Of a stretch of 64,000 nucleotides of DNA, positions 8,315 through 17,210 are shown one piece after another. The number at the start of each line of letters is the position of its first letter. Position 1 is the stretch's first letter. Source of the DNA: Lysobacter sp. Root494. GTDB taxonomy: Bacteria > Pseudomonadota > Gammaproteobacteria > Xanthomonadales > Xanthomonadaceae. Position numbers and translations under genes: made by a program. Location: the NCBI RefSeq assembly GCF_001427225.1, contig NZ_LMFH01000006.1, forward strand, positions 1 to 64,000. Reading direction: 5' to 3'. The notes below the pieces were generated by a model. It ran no database searches. It saw only the letters and a program-made list of their open reading frames with translations, and was not told the origin of the DNA.

Positions 8315-8938
8315 ATGATCATCTCGCACCAGCACCGCTTTGTCTTCGCCGCCATTCCCAAGACGGGAACGCATTCAGTCCGGCAGGCGTTGCGGGAGCA
8401 CATGAGTGCGGAGGACCTGGAGCAGGTGGGACTGTTCGTCAACAAACGGTTTCCGTTCGCGGAACTTGCGTCCATCAAACATGGGCATATCACCCTGGAG
8501 CAGATCCGGCCGTACTTGGGGGAAGAGAAGTTCGCGAGCTACCTGAAGTTCGCATTCGTACGCAATCCGTTCGATCGTTTCGTTTCGTACTGTGCCTTCA
8601 TGACCCGGGCAACCGATGCGTTCAATCGCAATCCAAAAGCGGTGATGCGCAACATCCTGTTCGAAGTACGGCCCATGCATCACATCCTCTTCGTACCCCA
8701 GCACACGTTTGTCACCGCGGAAGACGGGCGGATGCTGGCTGACACTGTCGGGCGTGTGGAGGAAATGCAGGCCTCCTACGATGCCATCTGTGCCCGGATC
8801 GGCATTCCGTCCCGCCTGCTGGACCAGGTCAACAGTTCGCGTCGCGGGGATTACCGCAATTACTATGACCAGCAACTGATCGATGGCGTGGCCGACCTCT
8901 ATCGCCGCGATCTCGAGTTGTTCGACTACCGGTTCTGA
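8315..8938 (+). CDS. sulfotransferase family protein (Sulfotransfer_2-like)
   Basis: This 207-residue protein starts at ATG 8315; an earlier in-frame ATG at 8285 adds ten unconserved residues. The PAPS-binding signatures are both present: the 5'-phosphosulfate loop FAAIPKTGTHSVRQAL (about residues 11-26) and the 3'-phosphate segment KFAFVRNPFDRFVSYC (about 77-92). Such enzymes transfer sulfate from PAPS to hydroxyl or amine groups of glycans or small molecules. It has no signal peptide, so it is probably cytoplasmic. The hydroxylase gene begins 8 bp downstream, which suggests one operon and related substrates. The acceptor is unknown. Confidence 0.85.
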   Translation: MIISHQHRFVFAAIPKTGTHSVRQALREHMSAEDLEQVGLFVNKRFPFAELASIKHGHITLEQIRPYLGEEKFASYLKFAFVRNPFDRFVSYCAFMTRATDAFNRNPKAVMRNILFEVRPMHHILFVPQHTFVTAEDGRMLADTVGRVEEMQASYDAICARIGIPSRLLDQVNSSRRGDYRNYYDQQLIDGVADLYRRDLELFDYRF

Positions 8939-8946
8939 GCTCCGCC

Positions 8947-9573
8947 ATGAACGTTCCAGCTTCCACGATAACCATGCTGCCCAATCCACGAAAAACCACG
9001 TCGGTCCGTCCGCTTGGCCGCGTAGACATCGGCAGCCTTCGCAGTGCCGTGCTTGCCATTCCCGAGTCGGCCTGGGATGCCGAGAACCAGGGAAAGCCCA
9101 ATCATCGATATAAGGCTTTCACCGATACCCGCCACATCATTTTCCGGTTCATCACCAATCACGAAGATTGGCGGGAATCCGCGGATTGGCCGTTGTGGCC
9201 GGCTTGGCGAAGTGTGCTCATTCCGGTAATGGAGCAGGCCACGCGTCCCTATGGGTACGGGAGGCCTGCGTATCCCAGGGTCATGCTGGCGCGAATGCCC
9301 CCGGGTGGCGAAATCCTGCCGCATGTCGACGCGAATCCTGCAGCGCAGTGGCCGCACAAGATCCATGTCCCGCTACTGACCAATCCGCAGGTCGGATTTC
9401 GCATAGGGGAAAAGGTGTATCACTTCCCGGAAGGAGACGCTGTCGAGGTAAACAATCTGGGGATCCATGCGGTGCGCAATGATGGAACGACGGATCGTAT
9501 TCACCTGATTTTCGAGTACTACGATCTGGACCAGCCTGATCCCGGTTGGATAAACAAAAAAAGCCCGGGTTGA
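8947..9573 (+). CDS. aspartyl/asparaginyl beta-hydroxylase-like Fe(II)/2-oxoglutarate dioxygenase
   Basis: The protein has 208 residues. The iron-binding facial triad is visible as HVD in GGEILPHVDANP and a distal histidine in NNLGIHAVRNDG. It is followed by the 2-oxoglutarate-binding arginine in TDRIHLIFEYYD. The family (Asp_Arg_Hydrox) includes enzymes that hydroxylate aspartate, asparagine or arginine in proteins, free amino acids or peptides made by large synthetases. Nothing here shows the substrate. It follows a sulfotransferase by 8 bp, and its stop codon lies in the loop of a terminator hairpin, so it is the last gene of the unit. Confidence 0.85.
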   Translation: MNVPASTITMLPNPRKTTSVRPLGRVDIGSLRSAVLAIPESAWDAENQGKPNHRYKAFTDTRHIIFRFITNHEDWRESADWPLWPAWRSVLIPVMEQATRPYGYGRPAYPRVMLARMPPGGEILPHVDANPAAQWPHKIHVPLLTNPQVGFRIGEKVYHFPEGDAVEVNNLGIHAVRNDGTTDRIHLIFEYYDLDQPDPGWINKKSPG

Positions 9574-9583
9574 CCGGGCTTTT
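9555..9583 (+). terminator. bidirectional intrinsic terminator
   Basis: A 10-bp stem (9559-9568 with 9574-9583) with a 5-nt loop is flanked by an A run on the left and a T run on the right. The TGA stop of the hydroxylase gene (9571-9573) lies in the loop. The symmetry lets it serve both the hydroxylase gene (plus) and prfC (minus), which converge here. The rest of the gap (9584-9692) holds nothing else I recognise. Confidence 0.88.
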
Positions 9584-9692
9584 CATTTCGTGTCGAAGCG
9601 TTTGTTGCGTCCCGGTCTGCTCGGCCTATTAATGTCGCGGCCCCGCGGTACGGGCGTTAGCCAATCGAACTGGAATGTGGGCCGGTCAGTAT

Positions 9693-11297
9693 CTAGTCGA
9701 TCGACACCGCATGCGCATGTTCGCGGGTGGCGAGGAACTGCACGCCCGGCGCGCGTTCCTGCGCGAGTTGCAGGTTGACGCGGGTCGGGGCCAGGTAGAC
9801 CAGCTCACCCGCGGCGTCAACCGCCAGGTTCATGGCGTTCTTGTCGCGGAATTCCTCCAGCTTCTTCGCGTCCGCGCACTTGATCCAGCGAGCGGTGGCG
9901 ACGTTGACCTGCTCGAAGCTGGCGTCGACGCCGTACTCGTCCTTCAGGCGATACGCCACCACGTCGAACTGCAGCATGCCGACTGCGCCCAGGATCAAGT
10001 CGTTTGACATCAGCGGACGGAAGAACTGCGTCGCACCTTCTTCCGACAACTGCGCCAGACCCTTCTGCAGCTGCTTGAGCTTCAGCGGATCGCGCAGGCG
10101 CGCACGACGGAACAGTTCCGGTGCGAAGTTGGGAATTCCGGTAAACGACAGTGATTCGCCCTCGCTGAAACTGTCGCCGATCGAGATCGTTCCGTGATTG
10201 TGGATGCCGATGACGTCACCCGGCCACGCGCTCTCGGCAATCTCGCGATCGCTGGCCATGAACGTGAGCGCGTTCGCCAGCTTCACTTCCTTGCCGCTGC
10301 GTGTGTGGAAGGTCTTCATGCCGGCACTGAACTTGCCCGAACAGATGCGCATGAATGCGACACGGTCGCGGTGCTGCGGGTCCATGTTCGCCTGGATCTT
10401 GAAGACGAAACCGGACAGATGCTGCTCGTAGGGCGCGACTTCGCGCGTGGTCGTCGCGCGCGGCTTCGGCGACGGCGCGTGTTCGACGAAGAAATCGAGG
10501 AGCAGCTGCACGCCGAAATTGTTGACTGCCGAACCGAAGAATACCGGTGTCTGCTTGCCGGCCAGGTACGCCGCGGGATCGAAGGGATGCGAGGCGCCCT
10601 GCACGAGTTCCAGTTCGTCGCGCAGCTCGGCAAGCATGGCGGCGCCGATGCGTGCCTCGAGGGCGGGATCGTCGATCGAGGGGAAGATCGTGGAATCCTG
10701 GCGGGTGAAGTTGCGGCCCTGTTCGTACAGATGCACTTCGCCCGTGACGAGATGCACCACACCCTTGAGGCGCTGGCCCATGCCGATCGGCCACGTGACC
10801 GGCGCGCACTGGATGCCGAGCACGCTTTCGACTTCGTCGAGCAGGTCGATCGGCGGCTTGCCCTCGCGGTCGAGCTTGTTGATGAAGGTCATGATCGGCG
10901 TGTCGCGCAGGCGGCACACCTCCATCAGCTTGATCGTGCGTTCCTCGACGCCCTTGGCGACGTCGATGACCATCAGCGCGGAGTCGACCGCGGTGAGCAC
11001 GCGGTAAGTGTCCTCGCCGAAGTCGGCGTGGCCGGGCGTGTCGAGCAGGTTGACGATGCGGCCCTCGTACGGGAACTGCATCACCGACGACGTCACCGAG
11101 ATGCCGCGTTCCTTTTCGAGCGCCATCCAGTCGGATGTCGCATGGCGCGCGGCCTTGCGGCCCTTGACCGACCCTGCCATCTGGATCGCGCCGCCGAACA
11201 GCAGCAGCTTTTCGGTGAGCGTGGTCTTGCCGGCATCGGGGTGCGAAATGATCGCGAAGGTGCGGCGGCGCTGGGCTTCGAGGGAAACGTCGGACAT
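9693..11297 (-). CDS. prfC: peptide chain release factor 3
   Basis: RF3 is a GTPase that removes RF1 or RF2 from the ribosome after peptide release. The 534-residue length is typical. The G1 loop is [20 protein letters not shown] (residues 15-34), G3 is [19 protein letters not shown] and G4 is FINKLDREG. The N-terminal switch region [20 protein letters not shown] and domain III segments such as [20 protein letters not shown] are as expected. It is monocistronic, with a TATAAT promoter element about 50 bp upstream and a shared terminator downstream. Confidence 0.97.
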   Translation of the reverse strand: MSDVSLEAQRRRTFAIISHPDAGKTTLTEKLLLFGGAIQMAGSVKGRKAARHATSDWMALEKERGISVTSSVMQFPYEGRIVNLLDTPGHADFGEDTYRVLTAVDSALMVIDVAKGVEERTIKLMEVCRLRDTPIMTFINKLDREGKPPIDLLDEVESVLGIQCAPVTWPIGMGQRLKGVVHLVTGEVHLYEQGRNFTRQDSTIFPSIDDPALEARIGAAMLAELRDELELVQGASHPFDPAAYLAGKQTPVFFGSAVNNFGVQLLLDFFVEHAPSPKPRATTTREVAPYEQHLSGFVFKIQANMDPQHRDRVAFMRICSGKFSAGMKTFHTRSGKEVKLANALTFMASDREIAESAWPGDVIGIHNHGTISIGDSFSEGESLSFTGIPNFAPELFRRARLRDPLKLKQLQKGLAQLSEEGATQFFRPLMSNDLILGAVGMLQFDVVAYRLKDEYGVDASFEQVNVATARWIKCADAKKLEEFRDKNAMNLAVDAAGELVYLAPTRVNLQLAQERAPGVQFLATREHAHAVSID

Positions 11298-11344
11298 GGC
11301 AGCGGCGCGCCGGGCGACGCGTCGGGAAGCGGGAAAGGGCGGGA

Positions 11345-11350
11345 ATTATA
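11345..11350 (-). promoter_or_regulatory. -10 element of the prfC promoter
   Basis: The minus strand reads TATAAT here, a perfect consensus -10 hexamer in GC-rich surroundings. Transcription would start near 11338 and give a leader of about 40 nt. The -35 region is weak. Confidence 0.6.
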
Positions 11351-11364
11351 GGCCGCGAGGCGGC

Positions 11365-12288
11365 TCAGTGACCGGCGCCACCGGCAATCCGCAACGGGCC
11401 CGCCGGCCCGCGCATGCGGAACGGCAGTGACTCCAGCTTCATCCCGCGGTTCACCTGGATCACGAAATGCAGGTGCGGCCCGGTGGTGAAGCCGGTGTTC
11501 CCCGACAGCCCGATCTGCTGCCCCGCGCGCACGCGCTGGCCGACCCGGACCAGGACGCCTTCCTCGCGCAGGTGCGCGTACAGCGCCATCGTGCCGTCGT
11601 CGTGGAGGATGCGGATGAAATTGGCGCGGCCGCCGTAACGCTCGCGGTTGAGGCCCGCCTTGGCGAAGTCGTTCTCGACCTGCATGACCACGCCCTCGCG
11701 CGCTGCGAGCACCGGCGTGCCGATCTCCGCGGCGAAATCGATGGCATAGCGGTTCTGCGAGTCATTGTGGCTGAAGCCGCCACCGAATCCCTGGTCGATG
11801 CGAAACCCGCGCTGTTGCAGCGGCAGGAGGTACTCGAAGTCGCGGGGCTGCGCGCTGGGATCCCCGGGTAGGCTGTCCATCAGCAGCTCGCCGCCGCGCG
11901 AGCCGTCGAGCACCGCGACCAGCGTCGAGCCACGTGCGGGCACGGTGGCGCGCGCCGGCAGCGGCGGATCGCTATCGACGCCGCCCCCGCGCGATTGCAG
12001 CAGCACTTCGATCGGTCCCGCGAGATTGTTGTCGGCGAAGGCCAGATACCGCCCGTTGTTTGTTTCAAGGCGAAGGCGCGCGACGGCGCCCGGTTCGGCC
12101 GCCACGGGAATCACCTTCACCGACCCCGACTTCACCGCCGCACTCGCGTTGTCGGGCGCGCTGTCGCCGTAATGGGTGACGCCGTTCCGGTCGGTCCACT
12201 TGTAGACCTTGGCCGCGTGCGTGCTCATGGCGGCTCCGGCCACCAGTGCGGCAATCCCCAACGTAAGCAAGCGGCGTGAGAACACCAT
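11365..12288 (-). CDS. M23 family metallopeptidase with DUF4124 domain
   Basis: The protein has 307 residues. A signal peptide (cleavage near MSTHAA, residue 26) is followed by a DUF4124 module (AKVYKWTDRNGVTHYGDSAP), a beta-rich linker and an M23 (LytM) domain. The zinc ligands appear intact: HNDSQNRYAIDFAAE supplies the first His and Asp, and TGPHLHFVIQ supplies the HxH pair. M23 enzymes cut peptide cross-links in peptidoglycan or act as scaffolds for amidases; this one has the ligands for catalysis. The phytase-like gene ends four bases upstream of its start codon, so the two are probably co-transcribed. Confidence 0.92.
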   Translation of the reverse strand: MVFSRRLLTLGIAALVAGAAMSTHAAKVYKWTDRNGVTHYGDSAPDNASAAVKSGSVKVIPVAAEPGAVARLRLETNNGRYLAFADNNLAGPIEVLLQSRGGGVDSDPPLPARATVPARGSTLVAVLDGSRGGELLMDSLPGDPSAQPRDFEYLLPLQQRGFRIDQGFGGGFSHNDSQNRYAIDFAAEIGTPVLAAREGVVMQVENDFAKAGLNRERYGGRANFIRILHDDGTMALYAHLREEGVLVRVGQRVRAGQQIGLSGNTGFTTGPHLHFVIQVNRGMKLESLPFRMRGPAGPLRIAGGAGH

Positions 12289-12292
12289 GTCC

Positions 12293-13387
12293 CTACTCGG
12301 TGCAACCCTGCTTCAGGTTGAGCGATCGTGCCACATCACGCAGGTCGAACGCCGCGATGGACTTGTCGTCGTGCACGGCAAACAGCGCGCCGCCCGGGAA
12401 GCCGGCGCTCGCCGCGGCATGCAGCGCCACGCCGTCCGTGCGCGCTGTGGTCGCACCGTGGAAGCTGCCGCGCGGTTGCAGCGTCACGCGATCGAACAGA
12501 TGGAAGATGGTGAGCGGTGCGAGCTGATCGACCGCGATCCAGTAGCCGCTCCCGTCCGGGCAGGTCCAGAGCGCCACGCCCTCGGCTTCGGCCCCGAATG
12601 CATCCTGTGGCAGGGTGCGCCCCGTGTAGCGGCCGCTGAAACTGTACTCACGCAGCGTCGACAGATGCCGGCGGTCCTCGTCGGCGATGAGCATGCGGTC
12701 GTTGGCGGGATCGCCGGCGATCGATTCGACCATGCGCAGCGCGCTTTCCTCGCGCGTATCGCCGAAGGAACCTGCGTATTGCGCGCGCATGCCGCCGTCG
12801 TGGTCGAAGGAGACGCGATAACGACGCACGCGCTGGTCGAGTTCGTTGAACGGCGGCACCACATCGAACTTCTTGCCGTACATGAAGCTGTCGGTGACGT
12901 AGGCCTCGAACTCTCCCGGTTCGGTTTCGGTCAGCCAGATGCCGTAGGGGCTGCGCAGCTCCTTCTCGCCGAACATGCCGACGACCTTGAAGTCCGGCAG
13001 TGACAGCACCTGTACGCGATGGTTGTCGCGCTCGACGACGAACAGGTAATCGCCCTGCACGGCAACGCCGTTGGGGCGCTTGAACTCGCCCGGTCCCTGG
13101 CCCTCCTGTCCGATGGTGCGCAGCTGTTCGCCGGTATCCGCGTCGAACACCACCAGTCGATGGCTCGACTTGCCGCTGGCGATCAGCAGCGTCCTGCCGT
13201 CTTCGGTGGGCCAGGCCGCGAGCGAATCGAGCTCTTCCGTCGGCAGTTCGGCCGAGAGGTAGGCCTCCACGACCGTGACCGGCTCGGGAGCGGCGATGAC
13301 AGGAGCGGGAGTGGATTCGCGTGGGGCGGTGGCGCAGGCGCCCAGCAGGGCAGCCAGGCCTGTGGCGAGAATAAAACGTGGATTCAT
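12293..13387 (-). CDS. phytase-like beta-propeller lipoprotein
   Basis: The protein has 364 residues from the ATG at 13387; the frame stays open far upstream, but only this start gives a signal peptide with a lipobox (LATGLAALLGAC, Cys18). The mature part looks like a six-bladed propeller of the BPP phytase type, with repeats such as TLLIASGKSSHRLVVFDADT, FKRPNGVAVQGDYLFVVERD, NDRMLIADEDRRHLSTLREY and GSGYWIAVDQ. BPP phytases hydrolyse phytate using calcium. I cannot confirm the catalytic acidic cluster, so activity is inferred. It is the first gene of a pair with the M23 peptidase. Confidence 0.78.
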   Translation of the reverse strand: MNPRFILATGLAALLGACATAPRESTPAPVIAAPEPVTVVEAYLSAELPTEELDSLAAWPTEDGRTLLIASGKSSHRLVVFDADTGEQLRTIGQEGQGPGEFKRPNGVAVQGDYLFVVERDNHRVQVLSLPDFKVVGMFGEKELRSPYGIWLTETEPGEFEAYVTDSFMYGKKFDVVPPFNELDQRVRRYRVSFDHDGGMRAQYAGSFGDTREESALRMVESIAGDPANDRMLIADEDRRHLSTLREYSFSGRYTGRTLPQDAFGAEAEGVALWTCPDGSGYWIAVDQLAPLTIFHLFDRVTLQPRGSFHGATTARTDGVALHAAASAGFPGGALFAVHDDKSIAAFDLRDVARSLNLKQGCTE

Positions 13388-13551
13388 GAAAGAAGTGTAG
13401 TCGGTACGCGCCGCGCGAGGCAGGTGGACGGAAGTGCACAGGAACGCGGCGCCGGAGCCTTGTCGTGCCGGAAGCGTCATGACGAAAGGGAATATGAATC
13501 TCTTTATGCGGATGAAGAGATTGACGAACGGCGCGAGGCGCTGGCAGACTG
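13388..13551. other. non-coding spacer between the phytase-like gene and the SAM-I riboswitch
   Basis: These 164 bases separate divergent transcription units. They should hold the promoters of both the minus-strand phytase-like gene and the plus-strand methionine operon, and the stretch around 13480-13510 is relatively AT-rich. I could not assign convincing -35/-10 pairs. Confidence 0.4.
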
Positions 13552-13554
13552 CCT

Positions 13555-13692
13555 GCCATCCATCGAGACCGGCTGAGGGACAGGCCCTTTGACGCCGGGG
13601 CAACCTACCGCTTCCACCGCATTGCGGTGACGGCGGGAAGGTGCCAACTCCTGCGGACCAGCCGCTTCGCGCTGTGATCCGGAAGATGGTTG
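13555..13692 (+). promoter_or_regulatory. SAM-I (S-box) riboswitch controlling metX-metB-hom
   Basis: The conserved S-box core is easy to read. GAGGGACAGGCCC (about 13575-13588) is followed by TTTGACGCC and GGGGCAACC, and after a variable P3 arm by GGAAGGTGCCAACTCCTGC (about 13636-13654) and a P4 arm. P1 closes by pairing of CCATC (13556-13560) with GATGG (13685-13689). The aptamer lies about 67 nt before metX. I see no hairpin with a T run behind it, so control of translation or Rho access is more likely than intrinsic termination. Binding of S-adenosylmethionine is expected to lower expression of the methionine genes. Confidence 0.92.
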
Positions 13693-13759
13693 TGGGTTCG
13701 CCGTTCGCGGCGGACGCGCAGCTGACGCCTCGGTGGTCCTCCTGGATGGAATCACCGTC

Positions 13760-14836
13760 ATGAGCTTCGTCAGCACTTCCGAAAATCCTTCCTGCCTCCA
13801 TCGGGCGACCGGCATCGATCCCGCATCCCTCCAGCCGGGCGCGCGCTCCGCCATTCCCGCACGGCGCGGCGACGTCGCGGTGACCCTGGCACTCCGGTAT
13901 GCCGGCACCCGCACCGTGACGCTGCGCTACGAAATCCTCGGCCACGAAGATCTGCCGGCGGTATTCGTCGCAGGTGGCATCTCCGCTCACCGCCACGTGG
14001 CCGGTAGCGAGGCCTTCGCGGAGCCCGGTTGGTGGGAAGCGCAGTCCGGTGTTGGCCGTGCGCTGGATCCATCGCAGCACTGCATCGTCGGTTTCGACTG
14101 GCTGGGAGGCGACGGCACGCTCGACGTGGTGATCGATCCCGCCGACCAGGCCGATGCCGTCGCGGCCGTGCTCGATGCCCTGCGTATCGAACGGCTGCGT
14201 GCCTTCGTCGGCTGCTCATACGGCGCGATGGTCGGCCTGCAGTTCGCGGCGCGCCATGGCGCGCGCCTCGATCACCTGGTTGCGATCAGCGGCGCGCATC
14301 GCGCGCATCCGTTTTCGAGCGCATGGCGCGCGCTGCAGCGCCGCGCGGTGGCGCTGGGGGCGTTGCAGTGCGACGAAACGCACGGCCTCGCGCTCGCGCG
14401 CCAGCTGGCGATCCTGAGCTACCGCACGCCGGAGGAATTCGCCGGGCGTTTCGACGCCGCGAAGATCGTCGACGGCCGCGTGCGCGTCGCGGCCGAGGAC
14501 TATCTCGATTACTGCGGCGCGCAGTACACCGCACGCACTTCGCCGGTCGCGTTCCAGCGCCTGTCCGAATCCATCGACCTGCAATCGGTCGAGCCCGAGC
14601 GCATCGACACGCCGGTGACGGTCGTCGCTGTCGAAGAGGACCGGCTCGTGCCCGTGGAAGACAGCACCGCACTCGCGCAACGCCTGCGCGGCAACGCGTG
14701 CATCGAAGTATTGAGTTCGCTGTATGGCCACGACGCCTTCCTCAAGGAGGAAGCCGCGATCGCCACCATCCTGACCCGGGCGCTGCAGGCAGCTGCGACG
14801 TTCCGTTCCGACATTTCCATCGAGGCCGCCGCATGA
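13760..14836 (+). CDS. metX: homoserine O-acyltransferase, MetX type
   Basis: MetX acylates L-homoserine as the first committed step of methionine synthesis. The protein (358 residues from ATG 13760) is an alpha/beta hydrolase with nucleophile motif AFVGCSYGAMVGLQ, the acid in AVEEDRLVPVED and the catalytic histidine in LYGHDAFLKEE. Xanthomonadaceae MetX proteins are often annotated as succinyltransferases; the sequence as read does not decide between acetyl-CoA and succinyl-CoA. The start has a purine-rich GGATGGA upstream; a GTG at 13733 is an alternative. The stop overlaps the metB start (ATGA), and a SAM-I riboswitch precedes the gene. Confidence 0.9.
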   Translation: MSFVSTSENPSCLHRATGIDPASLQPGARSAIPARRGDVAVTLALRYAGTRTVTLRYEILGHEDLPAVFVAGGISAHRHVAGSEAFAEPGWWEAQSGVGRALDPSQHCIVGFDWLGGDGTLDVVIDPADQADAVAAVLDALRIERLRAFVGCSYGAMVGLQFAARHGARLDHLVAISGAHRAHPFSSAWRALQRRAVALGALQCDETHGLALARQLAILSYRTPEEFAGRFDAAKIVDGRVRVAAEDYLDYCGAQYTARTSPVAFQRLSESIDLQSVEPERIDTPVTVVAVEEDRLVPVEDSTALAQRLRGNACIEVLSSLYGHDAFLKEEAAIATILTRALQAAATFRSDISIEAAA

Positions 14837-16044
14837 GCATCCAGCCCCTTCGTCCCGCTTTCCGCAATCGCTGTACCAGCGCCGTGCGCGCCGGCATCGA
14901 TCGCGATCCTGCGTTCGGTGCGGTGACGCCGCCGATCGTGCTGTCGTCGAACTTCAGCTTCGCCGGCTTCGAGCAGAAGCGCCAGTACGACTACACGCGC
15001 AGCGGCAATCCCACGCGCGACCTGCTCGGCGAAGCGCTTGCGGACCTCGAAGGCGGCGCGGGTGGCGTCGTCACTGCGACGGGCATGGGCGCGATCACCC
15101 TGCTGCTGAACGCGCTGCTGCAGCCGGGCGATCGCCTGGTCGTGCCGCACGATTGCTACGGCGGCAGCTGGCGCCTGTTCAACGCACTGGCGAAGAAAGG
15201 CGCGTTCGAACTCGTCACCGCCGATCTCACCGATCCACGCGCGCTGGCTGAAGCCCTGCAGGATTCGCCCAAGGTGGTGTGGGTCGAAACGCCATCCAAC
15301 CCGTTGCTGCGCATCACCGACCTGCGCTTCGTGATCGAAGCCGCGCACAAGGCCGGCGCGCTCGCGGTGGTCGACAACACCTTCCTGTCGCCGGTGTTGC
15401 AGCAGCCGATCGCGTTCGGCGCCGACTTCGTCCTGCATTCGACGACCAAGTACATCAATGGCCACAGCGACGTGGTCGGCGGCGCAGTCGTGTCGAAGGA
15501 CGCCGAGCAGCACACGCAGGTCGTGTGGTGGGCGAATGCGCTGGGTCTTACCGGCTCGCCCTTCGACAGCTTCCTCACGCTGCGCGGCCTGCGCACGCTC
15601 GATGCACGCCTGCGCGTGCACGAGGAAAACACGCAGGCGCTGGTGGCACTGCTTGATGGACATCCTGCCGTCGCGGCGCTGCACTATCCGGGACTGCAGG
15701 ATCATGCCGGCCACTCGATCGCGGCGAAGCAGCAGAGCGGTTTCGGCGCCATGTTGAGCGTGGAGCTCGAAGGCGGCGCGGACGCGGTGCGTGCGTTCCT
15801 CGATGGGCTGGAGTGCTTCACTCTCGCCGAGTCGCTCGGTGGCGTGGAAAGCCTCGTCGCGCATCCGGCGACAATGACCCATGCGGCGATGTCAGCCGAA
15901 GCGCGCGCCGCCGCCGGCATCGGCGACGGCCTGCTGCGACTGTCGGTCGGGATCGAGCACGCTGACGACCTGGCCGCCGACATCGCTGCCGCGCTCGAGC
16001 GCGCGCAGGCCTTCTGCGACGACAAACGCCGCGTCACGAAATGA
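14833..16044 (+). CDS. metB: cystathionine gamma-synthase (PLP enzyme)
   Basis: The enzyme joins an O-acylhomoserine with cysteine to give cystathionine. It has 403 residues from the ATG at 14833, which overlaps the metX stop. Family motifs include YDYTRSGNPTRDLLGEALAD, GDRLVVPHDCYGG, VWVETPSNPLLRITD and the PLP-lysine motif HSTTKYINGHSDVVGG. The C-terminal SLGGVESLVAHPATMTH is typical of gamma-synthases and lyases. Its place between metX and hom under a SAM riboswitch favours synthase over lyase. Direct sulfhydrylation to homocysteine is a possible alternative reaction. Confidence 0.93.
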   Translation: MSIQPLRPAFRNRCTSAVRAGIDRDPAFGAVTPPIVLSSNFSFAGFEQKRQYDYTRSGNPTRDLLGEALADLEGGAGGVVTATGMGAITLLLNALLQPGDRLVVPHDCYGGSWRLFNALAKKGAFELVTADLTDPRALAEALQDSPKVVWVETPSNPLLRITDLRFVIEAAHKAGALAVVDNTFLSPVLQQPIAFGADFVLHSTTKYINGHSDVVGGAVVSKDAEQHTQVVWWANALGLTGSPFDSFLTLRGLRTLDARLRVHEENTQALVALLDGHPAVAALHYPGLQDHAGHSIAAKQQSGFGAMLSVELEGGADAVRAFLDGLECFTLAESLGGVESLVAHPATMTHAAMSAEARAAAGIGDGLLRLSVGIEHADDLAADIAAALERAQAFCDDKRRVTK

Positions 16045-17210
16045 GGACCAACGCCGGCGCGCTCGAAGCCGTCTTCCCGGCGCCGCGTTTTCGCCCGGAG
16101 GAGGTCGCGGCGCCACGCGCGCGCATCGCGCTGCTCGGCACCGGTACCGTCGGGCACGCCGTGCTCAAGCGGCTCGCGTCGTGGGTGGATACGCCATTCG
16201 CCGACAGGCTGCGGCTCGTGCACGTGGCGAATTCGCGGGTTGCAGTGAGTGATCAAGAAGGGGTGTGCCCGCGCCAGGCGGCGATGGCATTTGGCGCAAG
16301 CGCGTCAGCGTCAGCAGCACCTTCGCGCGTGGCGGCAGCGGCTCCATCCGATCTCATTGCCCCGGTAACAACGCTCGGCGCAGGCGGGTGCCGCATCATC
16401 ATCGACGCCACCGCGAGCGAAGCTGTCGCCGAACAGCACGCGCGCTGGCTCACCCATGGCATCCACGTAGTGACCGCCTGCAAGCTGGGGCAGGGCACGT
16501 CGCTCGCGCGCTGGCGTTCGATCCGCGATGCAGCAGAAGCCGGTGCGGACTATGGCGACAGCGCCACCGTCGGTGCCGGATTGCCGCTGTTGCGTTCGCT
16601 GCGCGAGCTGCAAGCCGGCGGCGATCGCATCCACGGCATCGCGGGCGTTCTTTCCGGCTCGCTCGCGTGGCTCTTCAACCAGTACGACGGCATGCGGCCG
16701 TTCTCGGCGCTGGTGCGGCAGGCGCGCGACGCGGGATACACCGAACCCGATCCGCGCGACGATCTTTCCGGCGAAGATGTGCGCCGCAAGACCGTGATCC
16801 TCGCGCGCGCCGCCGGTTTCGAAATCGAGCCGCACGATGTCGAAGTGACTTCACTGGTGCCGCGCGAACTGGTGCTGCTGTCGAAGGAAGCCGTGGACGC
16901 CGCGCTGCCGGCGATGGACGTGCCTTTGCGCCGCCGCTTCGCCGAGGCCTACAAGAACGGCGAAAAGCTACGCTTCGTCGCGCGTCTGGATCGCAGTGAT
17001 GATGGCCGGTGCCATGCACGGGTCGGACTCGAGGCACTGCCCGGCGACCATCCGCTCGCCGCAGGCACAGGCACCGACAACAAGGTGGCGATCTGGTCGG
17101 ATCGCTACCGCACGCAGCCGCTGGTGATCCAGGGGCCTGGCGCCGGCGCGGAAGTTACCGCGGCCGGCCTGCTGGACGATGCACTGCGTATTGCCCGCTC
17201 GGTGCTTTAA
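16041..17210 (+). CDS. hom: homoserine dehydrogenase
   Basis: It reduces aspartate semialdehyde to homoserine and so supplies MetX. The 389 residues start at the ATG at 16041, overlapping the metB stop by four bases. The NAD(P)-binding motif is IALLGTGTVGHAVLKRL (about residues 29-45). The catalytic region holds VVTACKLGQG, GVLSGSLAWLFNQYDGMRPF and ARDAGYTEPDPRDDLSGEDV followed by RRK. There is no aspartokinase part and no clear C-terminal ACT domain, so feedback control may act through the riboswitch instead. Its last four bases overlap the converging GGDEF-EAL gene. Confidence 0.94.
   Translation: MRTNAGALEAVFPAPRFRPEEVAAPRARIALLGTGTVGHAVLKRLASWVDTPFADRLRLVHVANSRVAVSDQEGVCPRQAAMAFGASASASAAPSRVAAAAPSDLIAPVTTLGAGGCRIIIDATASEAVAEQHARWLTHGIHVVTACKLGQGTSLARWRSIRDAAEAGADYGDSATVGAGLPLLRSLRELQAGGDRIHGIAGVLSGSLAWLFNQYDGMRPFSALVRQARDAGYTEPDPRDDLSGEDVRRKTVILARAAGFEIEPHDVEVTSLVPRELVLLSKEAVDAALPAMDVPLRRRFAEAYKNGEKLRFVARLDRSDDGRCHARVGLEALPGDHPLAAGTGTDNKVAIWSDRYRTQPLVIQGPGAGAEVTAAGLLDDALRIARSVL

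Noticed and set aside
13388-14080. Upstream extension of the phytase-like lipoprotein frame across the riboswitch
   Set aside because: The lipobox-bearing signal peptide starts at 13387, and the extension runs antisense to the riboswitch and metX.
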